From Haloferula sp. BvORR071 (GTDB taxonomy: Bacteria; Verrucomicrobiota; Verrucomicrobiia; Verrucomicrobiales; Akkermansiaceae): DNA of 64,000 nucleotides. The stretch spans positions 1 through 64,000 of the forward strand of contig NZ_BATP01000022.1 of assembly GCF_000739615.1 (NCBI RefSeq). Reading direction: 5' to 3'. The translations under genes were made by a program, and so were the position numbers. Positions 34,715-43,379 of the stretch are shown piece after piece. How positions within the stretch are numbered: position 1 is the stretch's first letter; each line of letters begins with the position of its first letter. The notes beneath the pieces are model-generated. The model ran no database searches and was not told the DNA's origin. It saw only the letters and a program-made list of their open reading frames with translations.

Positions 34715-35209
34715 ATGAAGCTGCTCCAACTAGTCGCCTTACTCACGCTCAACGCTCTGCCGGTCTTCGCCGCCGAGCAGGCCACCGAAACCGCCAGCAC
34801 CGAACTCGATGGTGCGCGACTGGAATTCCAAGCCCGCAAGATCGAGACCCCGGATCGGAAGCTCGCGTATGGCTATGCGGTCTTCGAAGGCCAGCTCTAC
34901 TGGGCCATCGGCAATCCGCCCTCGCGGGTGATGACGGCGGGGAAGATCCGGATCGGGGAGCAGGAGATCGCCCTTGATGTCTCCGGCCTCGGCGATCCCT
35001 GGGTGGAGGCGAAGCTGGACAAGCGCTTCGTCCAGTTCAAGCGGAAGGACTTTCCCTCCGGACCGATCTACGAGCTGCTCGTCTGCTTCGAGAAGGGCGG
35101 AGCGGAGGACTACATGGTGGAGTGGGTGATCAAGGATGGCAAGTCGCTGCGACTGGCCATCACAAGCTTGGGGGACACGCTGCCGGAGTGGGTGATGCCG
35201 CCGAAGTAG
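34715..35209 (+). CDS. Exported protein of unknown function in the TIR/DUF1444 cluster
   Basis: From ATG 34715 the product has 164 residues with a signal peptide (LQLVALLTLNALPVFAAEQ). The mature part looks beta-rich (YGYAVFEGQLYWAIGNPPSR, GEQEIALDVSGLGDPWVEAK) and ends LGDTLPEWVMPPK. No family is recognised. It lies between the two DUF1444 genes, 59 bases after the first, and runs in the same direction. Confidence 0.65.
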   Translation: MKLLQLVALLTLNALPVFAAEQATETASTELDGARLEFQARKIETPDRKLAYGYAVFEGQLYWAIGNPPSRVMTAGKIRIGEQEIALDVSGLGDPWVEAKLDKRFVQFKRKDFPSGPIYELLVCFEKGGAEDYMVEWVIKDGKSLRLAITSLGDTLPEWVMPPK

Positions 35210-35296
35210 GCTGTTAGCCACTTGATCGGCGAGGAACCGCGGCAGCAATCAGGATTGCTTCCGCCCTCACAAAAGGCATAACCATCCCACTAACAG

Positions 35297-36130
35297 ATGA
35301 ATCAACTCTTCGGGAAACTGCTTTCGCTCTTCGGGGGAGGTCCGGGGCCAATTCTGACTCCGGATCAATTCACACAGGAGGTGGCCACGGCTTTCCGGAA
35401 GAAACGCCCGCAGGTGGCGCTGGAGATCGTGAAGGAACTGGAGATCAAGTTCGGTGATCATTTCACATCCTTCCTCAACAACGCCTACGATCTTTACCGG
35501 CACAACCCAACCGCGAAGAAGCAGATCGTGGGTGACGTGCTGGCGACCGGCCTGGAGGTAATCGATCGCTCGGGCCAACAGGTGAACCGCAAGCGGATCG
35601 TGCCGGTGATCAAGGATAACGGCTGGCTGGAGGAAGGACGCAAGGCGATGGCCGAACGCGGGCGGGGGGAGTTCCCCGTGCCGGTGCATGAGGCCTACAA
35701 TCCGGAGCTGATCCTCTGCTATGCCGAGGACTCCGCGCGAGGCATCCGCTATCTCCAGGACAAGGATCTGGAGGAGATTGGCCTCGCACGGGAGGAACTG
35801 CGCGAACTCGCCATCGCGAATTTGAAAGAACTCCTGACCGACGTGAGATGCCAGGGTGGCGAAGGGCTCTACATGATGACGGCGGACGGCACCTACGAAT
35901 CTAGCCTGATCCTCTTCGAGGACCTGTGGACCGACGGGAGGCTGGATCTGCGGGGCGAGATCGTGGTGGCGATTCCCGCCCGGAATCTGCTGTTCGTCAC
36001 CGGGACGGGAAATACCGAGGCGCTGGCGAGGCTGCAGGAAGTGCTGGCAGAGTCGGAGCAGGAGGAAATGCCCTACCGCCTGACCTCGACCTTGTTCGTC
36101 TATCGCGGCGGGAAGTTCGAGATTCTCTAG
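35297..36130 (+). CDS. DUF1444-family protein, cytoplasmic form
   Basis: The 277-residue product is clearly related to the lipoprotein at 33732: TPDQFTQEVATAFRKKRPQV, RIVPVIKDNGWLEEGRKAM, PELILCYAEDSARGIRYLQ, ADGTYESSLILFEDLW and GEIVVAIPARNLLFVTGT line up along the whole length. It has no signal peptide or lipobox, only a short N-terminal segment (MNQLFGKLLSLFGGGPGP). So the cluster holds a cytoplasmic and an exported version of the same domain. Its stop overlaps by four bases the stop of the convergent ClC gene. Confidence 0.85.
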   Translation: MNQLFGKLLSLFGGGPGPILTPDQFTQEVATAFRKKRPQVALEIVKELEIKFGDHFTSFLNNAYDLYRHNPTAKKQIVGDVLATGLEVIDRSGQQVNRKRIVPVIKDNGWLEEGRKAMAERGRGEFPVPVHEAYNPELILCYAEDSARGIRYLQDKDLEEIGLAREELRELAIANLKELLTDVRCQGGEGLYMMTADGTYESSLILFEDLWTDGRLDLRGEIVVAIPARNLLFVTGTGNTEALARLQEVLAESEQEEMPYRLTSTLFVYRGGKFEIL

Positions 36131-37926
36131 CCCTCCACCGCATTCTGCTGACGGGCGATGTCGTTCAAGGTGAGCCAACCCAGAAGTTTTCGGGGATCAA
36201 CAGGACTGACGACCGGAGCCTGGCGGACCCCGGCGGAAAGCATGCGCTGCGCAGCATCGCGGATGGGCGTCTCAGGTGTCACGGATATCACCTCGCGGTG
36301 GTCCAGTATCGCCTCGATCCCGGTCGCCTCGCGGTGCGTTTCCAGATCGTGGCGGGAGATCACAGCGACCAGCTCACCTTCCGCATTTACGACCGGATAG
36401 GCGCGGAAGCTGAGGTCTTCCACGTCCGTACGCTTGAGCGCCGCGGCGGGCGCTTCGCAGCCCTGCAAGGCGATGACCTCATGGGTCATGATCACTTGCA
36501 CGGGCAGCTTGCGGTAATCCTGCGCGCCACGATAGCTGGGGAGCTTGCGCAGGGAGACGCCGTCCTGGAGGAGCAGGGCATTGTAGATCGGGACCGGCTG
36601 CAGGCGGCGGGCGATTTGCCAGGACAGCATATTGCCGGCCATGAGCGGTAGGATCAGCGAGTAGTTGCCCGTCATCTCAAAGATGATGATGAGGGAGGTG
36701 AAGGGACAGCGGACTACCGCGGCGAACATCGAACCCATGCCGAGCAGCACGCAAGCACCGATCACATTGGCATCTCCGGGAAACTCCGGGATCCATGGAT
36801 GCACATGCTGGAGCGCCGAGAAGGCCGCACCCACCAGACCGCCGAGCATCCCCCCAAGGAATAGCGTGGGAGAGAACAGCCCGCCCGAGCCGCCCGAGGC
36901 GTAGTTGACCACCACGGCGGCAAACTTTGCGATGAGCAGGGTGCCGAGAATGCCGGTCGTGAGTTGGTTCGCGAAAGCAGCTTCCAGGCTATCGTAGCCG
37001 ATGCTGAACACGGAGTTCCGGTCATTTCCCAGGAAGCCGGTCAGGTAGTAGGCGCCGAGAGCAAGGATGCCGCAGGCCAGGCCGCCGCCGGCAGGGGCCA
37101 GCCAGGTGGCAGTCGCGGCGCGGCGCTTGAACCAGCTTCTCAAACCCAGGGTACTCCACACGAAGAGATGGCCGATCAAACCGGAGGCGACACCCAGGGG
37201 GATGGCCACCAGCATCCACGCGGAGGTTTTGTATTCTGCCGCGATCCGCGCGGAGAGCACCGGCTCCTCACCCAGGATGGTGCGCGAAACCGCCGCGGCA
37301 ATCACCACTGCGACCACCATGCCGCCGAGCGCGCGCATCGAGAAATTATCCAACAGTTCCTCGAAGACGAAGGTCAGTGCCGACAAGGGAGCATTGAATG
37401 CCGCCGCGATTCCCGCGGCCACGCCTACCGGCAGCATCGACTGCACGCGGCTGGGATCACGGAAGGCCCAGCGCCCGATCCGGGACGAGATCGCAGCACT
37501 GAGATGAACTGTGGGACCTTCGCGGCCGAGGCTATTGCCGAGTCCCACGTAGAGCGAGCCGAGGATGAATCGCCAGGCGCCGGCCCTGATGGAGACCTTG
37601 CCCCCGTGATTATAATACGCGGCCTTCGTCTGAGGAATTCCGCTGCCCGCAGCCTCCGGGGAGAGGTGGCGAACCACCAGGCCGACCAACAAGCCGGCAA
37701 GCGTCGGTGCAAGGAGCAGAATAGCCGCAAACCCGGCCGGTGGACGCGAGGAAGCCGTCTTCCACAGCCACTCGAACAGATGCCGGATCGACCAATGGAA
37801 GGCGACCGCTGCCAAGCCGCAGACGAGGCCGGCGAGAAGACAGAGTAAGAAGAAACGCTGGCCATCGCTGAAGCGGCGGCGCAGCCAGTCCGGTAGTGTC
37901 GTGCGATCGGTGCTTGTCTCGGGCAT
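36127..37926 (-). CDS. ClC-type chloride channel/antiporter with CBS domains
   Basis: The 599-residue protein has the ClC membrane core followed by a pair of CBS domains. Conserved filter sequences are EAAGSGIPQTKAAYY near residue 94, the gating glutamate in GNSLGREGPTVHLSAA near 137, the internal proton-path glutamate in FVFEELLDNFS near 195, and SGGSGGLFSPTLFLGG near 345. The gate and inner glutamates are both present, which favours a Cl-/H+ antiporter over a channel. The CBS pair (from about residue 465, RKLPVQVIMTHEVIALQG and LDHREVISVTPETPIRDAAQ) may sense adenine nucleotides. The ATG at 37926 is preferred over an open frame from 37947. Confidence 0.9.
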   Translation of the reverse strand: MPETSTDRTTLPDWLRRRFSDGQRFFLLCLLAGLVCGLAAVAFHWSIRHLFEWLWKTASSRPPAGFAAILLLAPTLAGLLVGLVVRHLSPEAAGSGIPQTKAAYYNHGGKVSIRAGAWRFILGSLYVGLGNSLGREGPTVHLSAAISSRIGRWAFRDPSRVQSMLPVGVAAGIAAAFNAPLSALTFVFEELLDNFSMRALGGMVVAVVIAAAVSRTILGEEPVLSARIAAEYKTSAWMLVAIPLGVASGLIGHLFVWSTLGLRSWFKRRAATATWLAPAGGGLACGILALGAYYLTGFLGNDRNSVFSIGYDSLEAAFANQLTTGILGTLLIAKFAAVVVNYASGGSGGLFSPTLFLGGMLGGLVGAAFSALQHVHPWIPEFPGDANVIGACVLLGMGSMFAAVVRCPFTSLIIIFEMTGNYSLILPLMAGNMLSWQIARRLQPVPIYNALLLQDGVSLRKLPSYRGAQDYRKLPVQVIMTHEVIALQGCEAPAAALKRTDVEDLSFRAYPVVNAEGELVAVISRHDLETHREATGIEAILDHREVISVTPETPIRDAAQRMLSAGVRQAPVVSPVDPRKLLGWLTLNDIARQQNAVEG

Positions 37927-38080
37927 CGTGGAGGGGCCCCGTAACACGGATGGCGGAAGCGGGCCAGAGGTGAGCGAAACGGGTTTTATAAAGGCTCCTC
38001 ACCGGCCAGCGAGCGGTAATCGACTGATCTTGGGCACCCAGCAGAAGGTTTCGCCCCGCACTTTTCCCGATTCGAAGTCC

Positions 38081-39772
38081 TCATATGGAAAGCACGGCTC
38101 CTGACTCAGCACCTGTGACCAGTGCCGCATAGCGGGCCAGGTAGCCGCTGCGATCTTTCGGGCTCGGGCGCTGCCACGCGCTGCGGCGCGCCGCCAAGAC
38201 ATCATCCGACACGACAATCCGGATGCTGCGCTGCGGGATATCGATCTCGATCAAATCACCGGCTTCCACTAGCGCGATCGGCCCACCGGCTGCCGCTTCC
38301 GGAGAGACGTGGCCAATCGCACCGCCGCGGGTGGCACCGGAGAAACGGCCATCCGTGATCAGGGCCACGGTTTCGGAGAGACCCCGCCCGACAATCGCGG
38401 AAGTCGGGGCCAGCATCTCCGGCATGCCGGGGCCGCCCTTCGGGCCCTCATAGCGGATCACCACCACGTCACCCGCCTTCACCCGGCCGGTGAGGATGCC
38501 GGTGGTGGCTTCCTCGCCGGACTCGAAGACCACCGCGGGACCGGTGAACTTCATCATCGCCGGGCTCACCCCGGCGGACTTCACCACACAGCCGGCAGGG
38601 GCGATATTGCCGTGCAGCACCGCCAGCCCGCCCTGCGCGGCGTAGGCACGATCCAGCGGACGGATCACCTCCTCGTCTTTCACGATCGCAGTCGAGATGG
38701 TCTCGCCAATGGTGAGACCGCTGACAGTCATCGCATCAAGGTAAAGGACTCCCGGCTTCTCTGCGAGGGTCTTTAAGATCGCAAAGATCCCGCCCGCGCG
38801 GTCGATGTCTTCCATGTAGTGTTTACCGGAGGGCGCGACCTTGCAGAGGTGGGGCACGCGGAGCGCCATCGCGTTGAAGTCCTCCATGCCCAGGGGCACG
38901 CCGGCTTCCCTTGCGACGGCGAGGGTGTGGAGCACGGTGTTCGACGAGCCGCCCATCGCCATGTCGAGGGCGACGGCATTGCCGAAAGCTTCCCGCGTGA
39001 GAAGGTCGGAGGGCTTCACGCCATCCCTTACCAAGCGGACGATCGCCTTGCCTGCGCGTGCAAAGAGCGCATCGCGGGCGGGATCGGTCGCTAGGATGGA
39101 ACCATTCCCCGGCAGCGCGAGGCCGAGGGCTTCGCAGAGGCAGTTCATGGAATTCGCAGTGAACATGCCTGAGCAGGATCCGCAGGTCGGGCAGGCATTG
39201 CGCTCGATCACACCGAGCTGCTCCTCCGTGATCGCTTGGGTGGAAAGCTGACCCACCGCCTCGAAGACCGTAGCGAGGTCGAGCGAAGCACCGGTGACGG
39301 GATTCTTGCCGGAACGCATGGGTCCACCGGAGACGAAGATCGCCGGGATATTCACCCGCGCCGCCCCCATCATCATGCCTGGCACGATCTTGTCGCAGTT
39401 CGGGATGCAAACCACGCCATCGAAGCAATGGGCGCGCAGCATGACCTCCACGCTATCCGCGATGATCTCGCGCGAGGCCAGCGAGTAACGCATGCCGCCG
39501 TGGCCCATCGCGATGCCATCGTCCACGCCGATGCAGTTGAACTCGAAGGGCACGCCACCCGCCGCCCGGATGGCCTCGCGAACCTTGCGGCCCACCACAT
39601 CCAGATGGACGTGCCCGGGGATGATCTGCACGAAGGAATTTGCCACCGCGATGAAGGGCTTGCCCCAATCGTCCTCCGACTGGATGGCTCCGGTGGCGCG
39701 CAGGAGGCTGCGGTGGGGTGCCCGGATCGCGCCCTTCTTGATCGTGTCGCTGATGGCCATGCCCGGCATCAT
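38081..39772 (-). CDS. ilvD: Dihydroxy-acid dehydratase
   Basis: The 563-residue enzyme dehydrates 2,3-dihydroxy-isovalerate and -methylvalerate to the 2-oxo acids leading to valine, leucine and isoleucine. Iron-sulfur cysteines are in [14 protein letters not shown] near residue 124 and [17 protein letters not shown] near 194. Other signatures are [35 protein letters not shown], and [19 protein letters not shown]. Length and motif order are normal. It is divergent from a LysR regulator across 59 bases that carry two operator-like palindromes. Together with cimA in this window it supports isoleucine synthesis from citramalate. Confidence 0.96.
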   Translation of the reverse strand: MMPGMAISDTIKKGAIRAPHRSLLRATGAIQSEDDWGKPFIAVANSFVQIIPGHVHLDVVGRKVREAIRAAGGVPFEFNCIGVDDGIAMGHGGMRYSLASREIIADSVEVMLRAHCFDGVVCIPNCDKIVPGMMMGAARVNIPAIFVSGGPMRSGKNPVTGASLDLATVFEAVGQLSTQAITEEQLGVIERNACPTCGSCSGMFTANSMNCLCEALGLALPGNGSILATDPARDALFARAGKAIVRLVRDGVKPSDLLTREAFGNAVALDMAMGGSSNTVLHTLAVAREAGVPLGMEDFNAMALRVPHLCKVAPSGKHYMEDIDRAGGIFAILKTLAEKPGVLYLDAMTVSGLTIGETISTAIVKDEEVIRPLDRAYAAQGGLAVLHGNIAPAGCVVKSAGVSPAMMKFTGPAVVFESGEEATTGILTGRVKAGDVVVIRYEGPKGGPGMPEMLAPTSAIVGRGLSETVALITDGRFSGATRGGAIGHVSPEAAAGGPIALVEAGDLIEIDIPQRSIRIVVSDDVLAARRSAWQRPSPKDRSGYLARYAALVTGAESGAVLSI

Positions 39773-39792
39773 CAGGGCCGAACTGCCATATT

Positions 39793-39815
39793 GGAATGAC
39801 TCGCTCGGTCGTTCC
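39793..39815. promoter_or_regulatory. Operator-like dyad in ilvD/lysR intergenic region
   Basis: GGAATGAC at 39793-39800 and GTCGTTCC at 39808-39815 form an 8-bp dyad with one mismatch around seven bases. It lies 21 bases from the ilvD start and is probably a binding site for the LysR regulator. Confidence 0.5.
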
Positions 39816-39818
39816 GTG

Positions 39819-39833
39819 ATACCGTTTCGGTAT
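39819..39833. promoter_or_regulatory. Perfect LysR-type box ATAC-N7-GTAT
   Basis: The 15-base sequence is ATACCG-TTT-CGGTAT, a perfect 6-3-6 dyad that matches the ATAC-N7-GTAT form of LysR boxes known from BenM and CatM. It overlaps the start codon of the LysR gene by two bases (ATG at 39832), so occupancy could repress the regulator's own synthesis. Confidence 0.7.
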
Positions 39834-40731
39834 GGATTGTTCGTTTCGAGAACTGGAATGCTTCCTCGCCGTGGCGGAGGAGCTGTCCTTCACCCGGGCC
39901 GCGCGGCGGCTGAATCTGGCCCAGCCGCCGCTATCCCGGCATATCCGCACGCTTGAGGAAAAGCTGGGGGCGCGGCTCTTCGATCGCGGCACGCGGGGTG
40001 TTTCGCTGACCGCCGCGGGGGATTTGTTCTATGAGGAAACCCGGACCATCCCGGCGCGGATGTCGCGGGCGGGTGAGGTGGCGAAACGAATGGCCGCGGG
40101 AGAGATCGCACGACTCCGCATCGGCTTCGTCAGCGCGGTGATGAGCGATGAATTGCTCGGCGTGCTGCGGCGCTTCCGGGCGGGTAGCCCGCAGGTGCAG
40201 ATCCTGCTGCAGGACGCCCCGCCGAACCAGCAGATGCGCGAGATCGCAGAAGGCAAGCTGGACGGCGGATTCGTGGGAATCGAGGAGCCGCGCGAGTCCG
40301 GAGGAATCGAGATGATCCCATGGTATCGCGAACCCCTGCAATGCTTCGTCGCGGCGGATCATCCCTTGGCCGGGCGCAGCCGGATCGGGCTGAGGGAACT
40401 GGCGGCGGAGTCCTTTGTGGCGGTGGGCCACGAGGCCGCGCCGGCCTTCGCCAATCTGGTGCGACGGCTCTGCGGGGACGCGGGATTCCGGCCGCGGGTG
40501 ATCCTGGAATCCCCACGGGCCCAGGCGGTGGTCGCCATGGTGGCAGCGGGCTCGGGAGTGGCCATCCTGCCCTCCGCCTTGGCGCGGGTCGCGGGCGGAG
40601 GGGTGACGGCGATCCCCCTCAAGGAGCGGCCGACGATCACCCACCTCTTCGCGCGGCGGGCGGGAAAAGCCCAAGGGTCGATGCGGGATTTCGCCGCGGC
40701 GCTGAAACCGGGGCGGCAGGCGGCGGATTGA
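39832..40731 (+). CDS. LysR-family regulator divergent from ilvD
   Basis: The 299-residue product has the N-terminal helix-turn-helix ([38 protein letters not shown]) and a C-terminal effector domain beginning [20 protein letters not shown]. The position opposite ilvD, with two palindromes between, makes control of ilvD and of itself likely. The role resembles that of IlvY, though sequence placement within the LysR family cannot be settled by eye. The ATG is at the end of a perfect ATAC-N7-GTAT box. DAHP synthase starts 39 bases after its stop in the same direction. Confidence 0.9.
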   Translation: MDCSFRELECFLAVAEELSFTRAARRLNLAQPPLSRHIRTLEEKLGARLFDRGTRGVSLTAAGDLFYEETRTIPARMSRAGEVAKRMAAGEIARLRIGFVSAVMSDELLGVLRRFRAGSPQVQILLQDAPPNQQMREIAEGKLDGGFVGIEEPRESGGIEMIPWYREPLQCFVAADHPLAGRSRIGLRELAAESFVAVGHEAAPAFANLVRRLCGDAGFRPRVILESPRAQAVVAMVAAGSGVAILPSALARVAGGGVTAIPLKERPTITHLFARRAGKAQGSMRDFAAALKPGRQAAD

Positions 40732-40770
40732 CACTTGGCACCCTTCCCCGGACGCTTTTACCTTAGCGGC

Positions 40771-41814
40771 ATGTCCGCGCGAGTCACCGATCTCCACATT
40801 GCCCGCAATATCCCCCTGCCCTCCCCTGCCCGCTTGCAGGCGGAGATCCCGCGTGGCGAGGAGCGGGCGGAGTTTGTGTCGCGGTCGCGGGCGAATTTGC
40901 GCTCGCTGCTGGGCGGCACAGACCCGCGCTTCCTCGTGATCGTCGGGCCCTGCTCGATTCATGATACCGAGGCGGGCATTGAGTATGCCCACCGCTTGGC
41001 GGCGTTGGCGGAGCGGCTGCGCGACAAGCTCTACATCGTGATGCGCGTGTATTTTGAGAAGCCACGCACGACGGTTGGCTGGAAGGGCCTGATCATGGAC
41101 CCGCACCTCGATGGCACGGATGACATCCCGGAAGGGCTGCGCCGCGCGCGGCATTTCCTTCGCAGCGTGATCGACCTCGGCCTGCCGACAGCGACGGAGC
41201 TGTTGGACCCGATCACCCCACAGTACATCGCGGACCTGATCTCCTGGTCGGCGATCGGCGCGCGCACCGCGGAGAGCCAGACGCACCGCCAGATGGCCTC
41301 GGGTCTCTCGATGCCGGTGGGGTTCAAGAACACGACTTCCGGTGATCTGGTGGCGGCGATCAATGCCGTGCGGGCAGCTTCCATGTCGCAGACCTTCCTG
41401 GGCGTGTCGGAAGAAGGCATCGCCTCCTCCGTGACCACTACCGGGAATCCGGATTGCCACGTGATCCTGCGCGGCGGCGACCATGGCCCGAACTACGACG
41501 AAGCTAGTATTGCCTCCGCCCGCGCCGCCTTGGAAGCAGCCAAGCTGCTGCCCTCACTGATCGTGGATGCCTCGCATGCGAATTGCGGCAAGGATCACGC
41601 GAAGATGCCCGGCGTCTTCCGCGAAATCGTCCGCCAGCGCGCCGCCGGCGAACGCACGATCACCGGCGCGATGCTCGAGAGCAATCTGGTGGCGGGCAAC
41701 CAGTCTTTCCCCAAGCCGGTGGACCAGCTCGTGCGCGGGCAATCGATCACGGATTCCTGCATCGATTGGGAGACCACCGAGGAACTGCTGCACGAGGCGG
41801 CGGAAATGCTGTGA
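40771..41814 (+). CDS. 3-deoxy-7-phosphoheptulonate synthase (DAHP synthase, AroF/G/H type)
   Basis: The 347-residue enzyme joins phosphoenolpyruvate and erythrose 4-phosphate in the first step of the shikimate pathway. Motifs are VIVGPCSIHDTEAGIEYA near residue 63 (metal cysteine), FEKPRTTVGWKG near 103, RTAESQTHRQMASG near 167, LRGGDHGPNYD near 232 and DASHANCGKDHAK near 269 (metal histidine). ESNLVAGNQ and SITDSCIDWE follow. Length and motif set are those of the class I AroF/G/H group, which is usually feedback-inhibited by aromatic amino acids. It may be transcribed with the LysR gene upstream. ATG 40771 is chosen; a GTG/ATG further up at 40735 is less likely. Confidence 0.95.
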   Translation: MSARVTDLHIARNIPLPSPARLQAEIPRGEERAEFVSRSRANLRSLLGGTDPRFLVIVGPCSIHDTEAGIEYAHRLAALAERLRDKLYIVMRVYFEKPRTTVGWKGLIMDPHLDGTDDIPEGLRRARHFLRSVIDLGLPTATELLDPITPQYIADLISWSAIGARTAESQTHRQMASGLSMPVGFKNTTSGDLVAAINAVRAASMSQTFLGVSEEGIASSVTTTGNPDCHVILRGGDHGPNYDEASIASARAALEAAKLLPSLIVDASHANCGKDHAKMPGVFREIVRQRAAGERTITGAMLESNLVAGNQSFPKPVDQLVRGQSITDSCIDWETTEELLHEAAEML

Positions 41815-41875
41815 GCCGCCAACGAACCATGGAGCTTCTAAGGTAGCGGAGAAATCCGTCCCCTTCGGGGACACT

Positions 41876-42436
41876 TCAATGGTCCTCGACGGCAAACTTG
41901 AAGCTCAACTTCTCGTTCAATTGCAGGCGATGGAGAGTGGTCCCGGGAGAAGTCCCGTTCACTCTCGAGCTAACCTCAATTTCCAGATTCTCATCCGTGG
42001 AATTCGTCACTCGTTCGCTGACCTTCCACATTCCCTCTGCGGTCTGCCGAATGAAAATCGGGAGGTATCGCCCCTCCTGAAGCTCAGCGAGGATAAGATA
42101 GTACCAATTGTAGTAGGATCCATCTACTTTCAGGGTCACCTGCAGGATCGACCTGCCGTGAAAGTCCGCCACATGACGAACCACTGCGGATGAAGGCTTG
42201 TGGCCGGCCTTCCGATCGATGTCGGCCTCTTCCTGACCGGCAGGGATCTGAAGAAGCCAATGCTCCAAGGGTGCAGGGGCCTCGACAATAGAGACGCCGC
42301 CACCATTTTTGTCCGATTCCCATGGAATCTTAAACGGCTCCTGCCTCGGGCCCATTCCTTGCGCTGCCGAGGACAGGACCGCAGCCACCAGCCCGACGCG
42401 GAGAAAAGCCCAAACCCGAGACTTCATCATATACAT
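41876..42436 (-). CDS. Exported protein of unknown function
   Basis: The product is up to 186 residues, starting at 42436, 42430 or 42427, with a signal peptide (WAFLRVGLVAAVLSSAAQG). The mature part includes PLEHWLLQIPAGQEEADIDR, VDGSYYNWYYLILAELQEGR and FIRQTAEGMWKVSERVTN, which looks like a small beta-rich periplasmic domain. No family is recognised. It converges on DAHP synthase, with a short GTCCCC/GGGGAC hairpin at 41858-41872 between the two stops. Confidence 0.65.
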   Translation of the reverse strand: MYMMKSRVWAFLRVGLVAAVLSSAAQGMGPRQEPFKIPWESDKNGGGVSIVEAPAPLEHWLLQIPAGQEEADIDRKAGHKPSSAVVRHVADFHGRSILQVTLKVDGSYYNWYYLILAELQEGRYLPIFIRQTAEGMWKVSERVTNSTDENLEIEVSSRVNGTSPGTTLHRLQLNEKLSFKFAVEDH

Positions 42437-42524
42437 GCCTGTTTGTGTGCCATGCCCAGGGAGAACTTTAATCTCAATGGCCCAGATGGGAAGAACCTAC
42501 AATCCAAGATCTTCTCCACTGTTT

Positions 42525-42550
42525 CTCAGCGACCTCTGCGCCTCCGCGGC
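42525..42550. repeat. Nine-base periodic intergenic repeat
   Basis: The units CTCAGCGAC, CTCTGCGCC and TCCGCGGC follow one another with a nine-base period. This fits a dispersed CTCTGCGxx-type intergenic repeat that I know from several bacterial phyla. It lies in the 129-base gap between two minus-strand genes. Confidence 0.5.
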
Positions 42551-42565
42551 TCGTTCCTTCCCAAC

Positions 42566-43285
42566 TCAATCCCCGGCGTAATAGATCCCCTCGATCTCAG
42601 CGTTGTTGGCCATCACGCTGGTGTTCATCTTCCACCAGCCGAGCAGGCCGAAGCGGGTCTTGATCAGCAAGTGCTCGCCATCGCGGAGGACGACTTCGAG
42701 GGAATCACCCTTGGGAATGGTCGCGATGGTCTCGCCGCCGTCCTTCTTCGCGAGGAGCTTGAGCTCGACCTTCGCCTTCGATTGCAGGCCGACGTAGGAG
42801 AAGGGTTGCTCGATCTCCACCAGCTTGCCATCGCGGATCGCGTATTTGAGGTGCTCCAAGTGCATCCGGTTGGCGCGGCCGGTGGCGTAGATGAAGCCGT
42901 TGCCCGGGATCGCCAGGCTCTCGGCGCCGATGCTTCCGATCAGCTTGCCGGTCTTCTGATCCGTGATGTCGAAGCCAGGGTCGGCGCTCGGGCCGGGATC
43001 GAAGTCGATGAAGTAGCGCGTTTCCGCATCGCGGCTCACGCGGGTCGAGATCATCCGGCGGATCTCGGGCGCGCCTTCCTCGAGGGGAAGCGGCTTGTCG
43101 ATCAACTCGGAGAGCTTGGCATCGTAGGCCACTTGGCCCGGAAAGGGGGTGTCCTTCTCGGGGATCGCCACGGTCGCCAGCCCGGGGAAAGCAGCGGCAG
43201 CGGGGTCCTTGGGCTTGTCCTCCGCGCGGACGGAGAGAGCAAGAGCGGCTGAGAGGGCGAAGATCGTGAGGAAGCGCGATTGCAT
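42566..43285 (-). CDS. Exported protein of unknown function, beta-rich
   Basis: The 239-residue product has a signal peptide (LTIFALSAALALSVRAED). The mature part has GKLIGSIGAESLAIPGNGFI and VRDGEHLLIKTRFGLLGWWK, the latter resembling an SH3-type or bacterial SH3-like strand pattern near the C-terminus. No catalytic motif was seen. It ends in IYYAGD. The two exported proteins upstream and downstream on the same strand are unrelated to it in sequence. Confidence 0.65.
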   Translation of the reverse strand: MQSRFLTIFALSAALALSVRAEDKPKDPAAAAFPGLATVAIPEKDTPFPGQVAYDAKLSELIDKPLPLEEGAPEIRRMISTRVSRDAETRYFIDFDPGPSADPGFDITDQKTGKLIGSIGAESLAIPGNGFIYATGRANRMHLEHLKYAIRDGKLVEIEQPFSYVGLQSKAKVELKLLAKKDGGETIATIPKGDSLEVVLRDGEHLLIKTRFGLLGWWKMNTSVMANNAEIEGIYYAGD

Positions 43286-43379
43286 GGAACGATGCCGGAT
43301 ATGGCTTTCCCTTTCTAACGCGATTCCGCTTCCGGGCTAATGAAAATCCGGGGAAGATTCCGCCAACGAAGATCACCCA

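Noticed and set aside
37610-38002. Minus-strand open frame of 130 codons at the ClC start
   Set aside because: It is an out-of-frame reading of the ClC N-terminus; the ClC frame is supported by family motifs.
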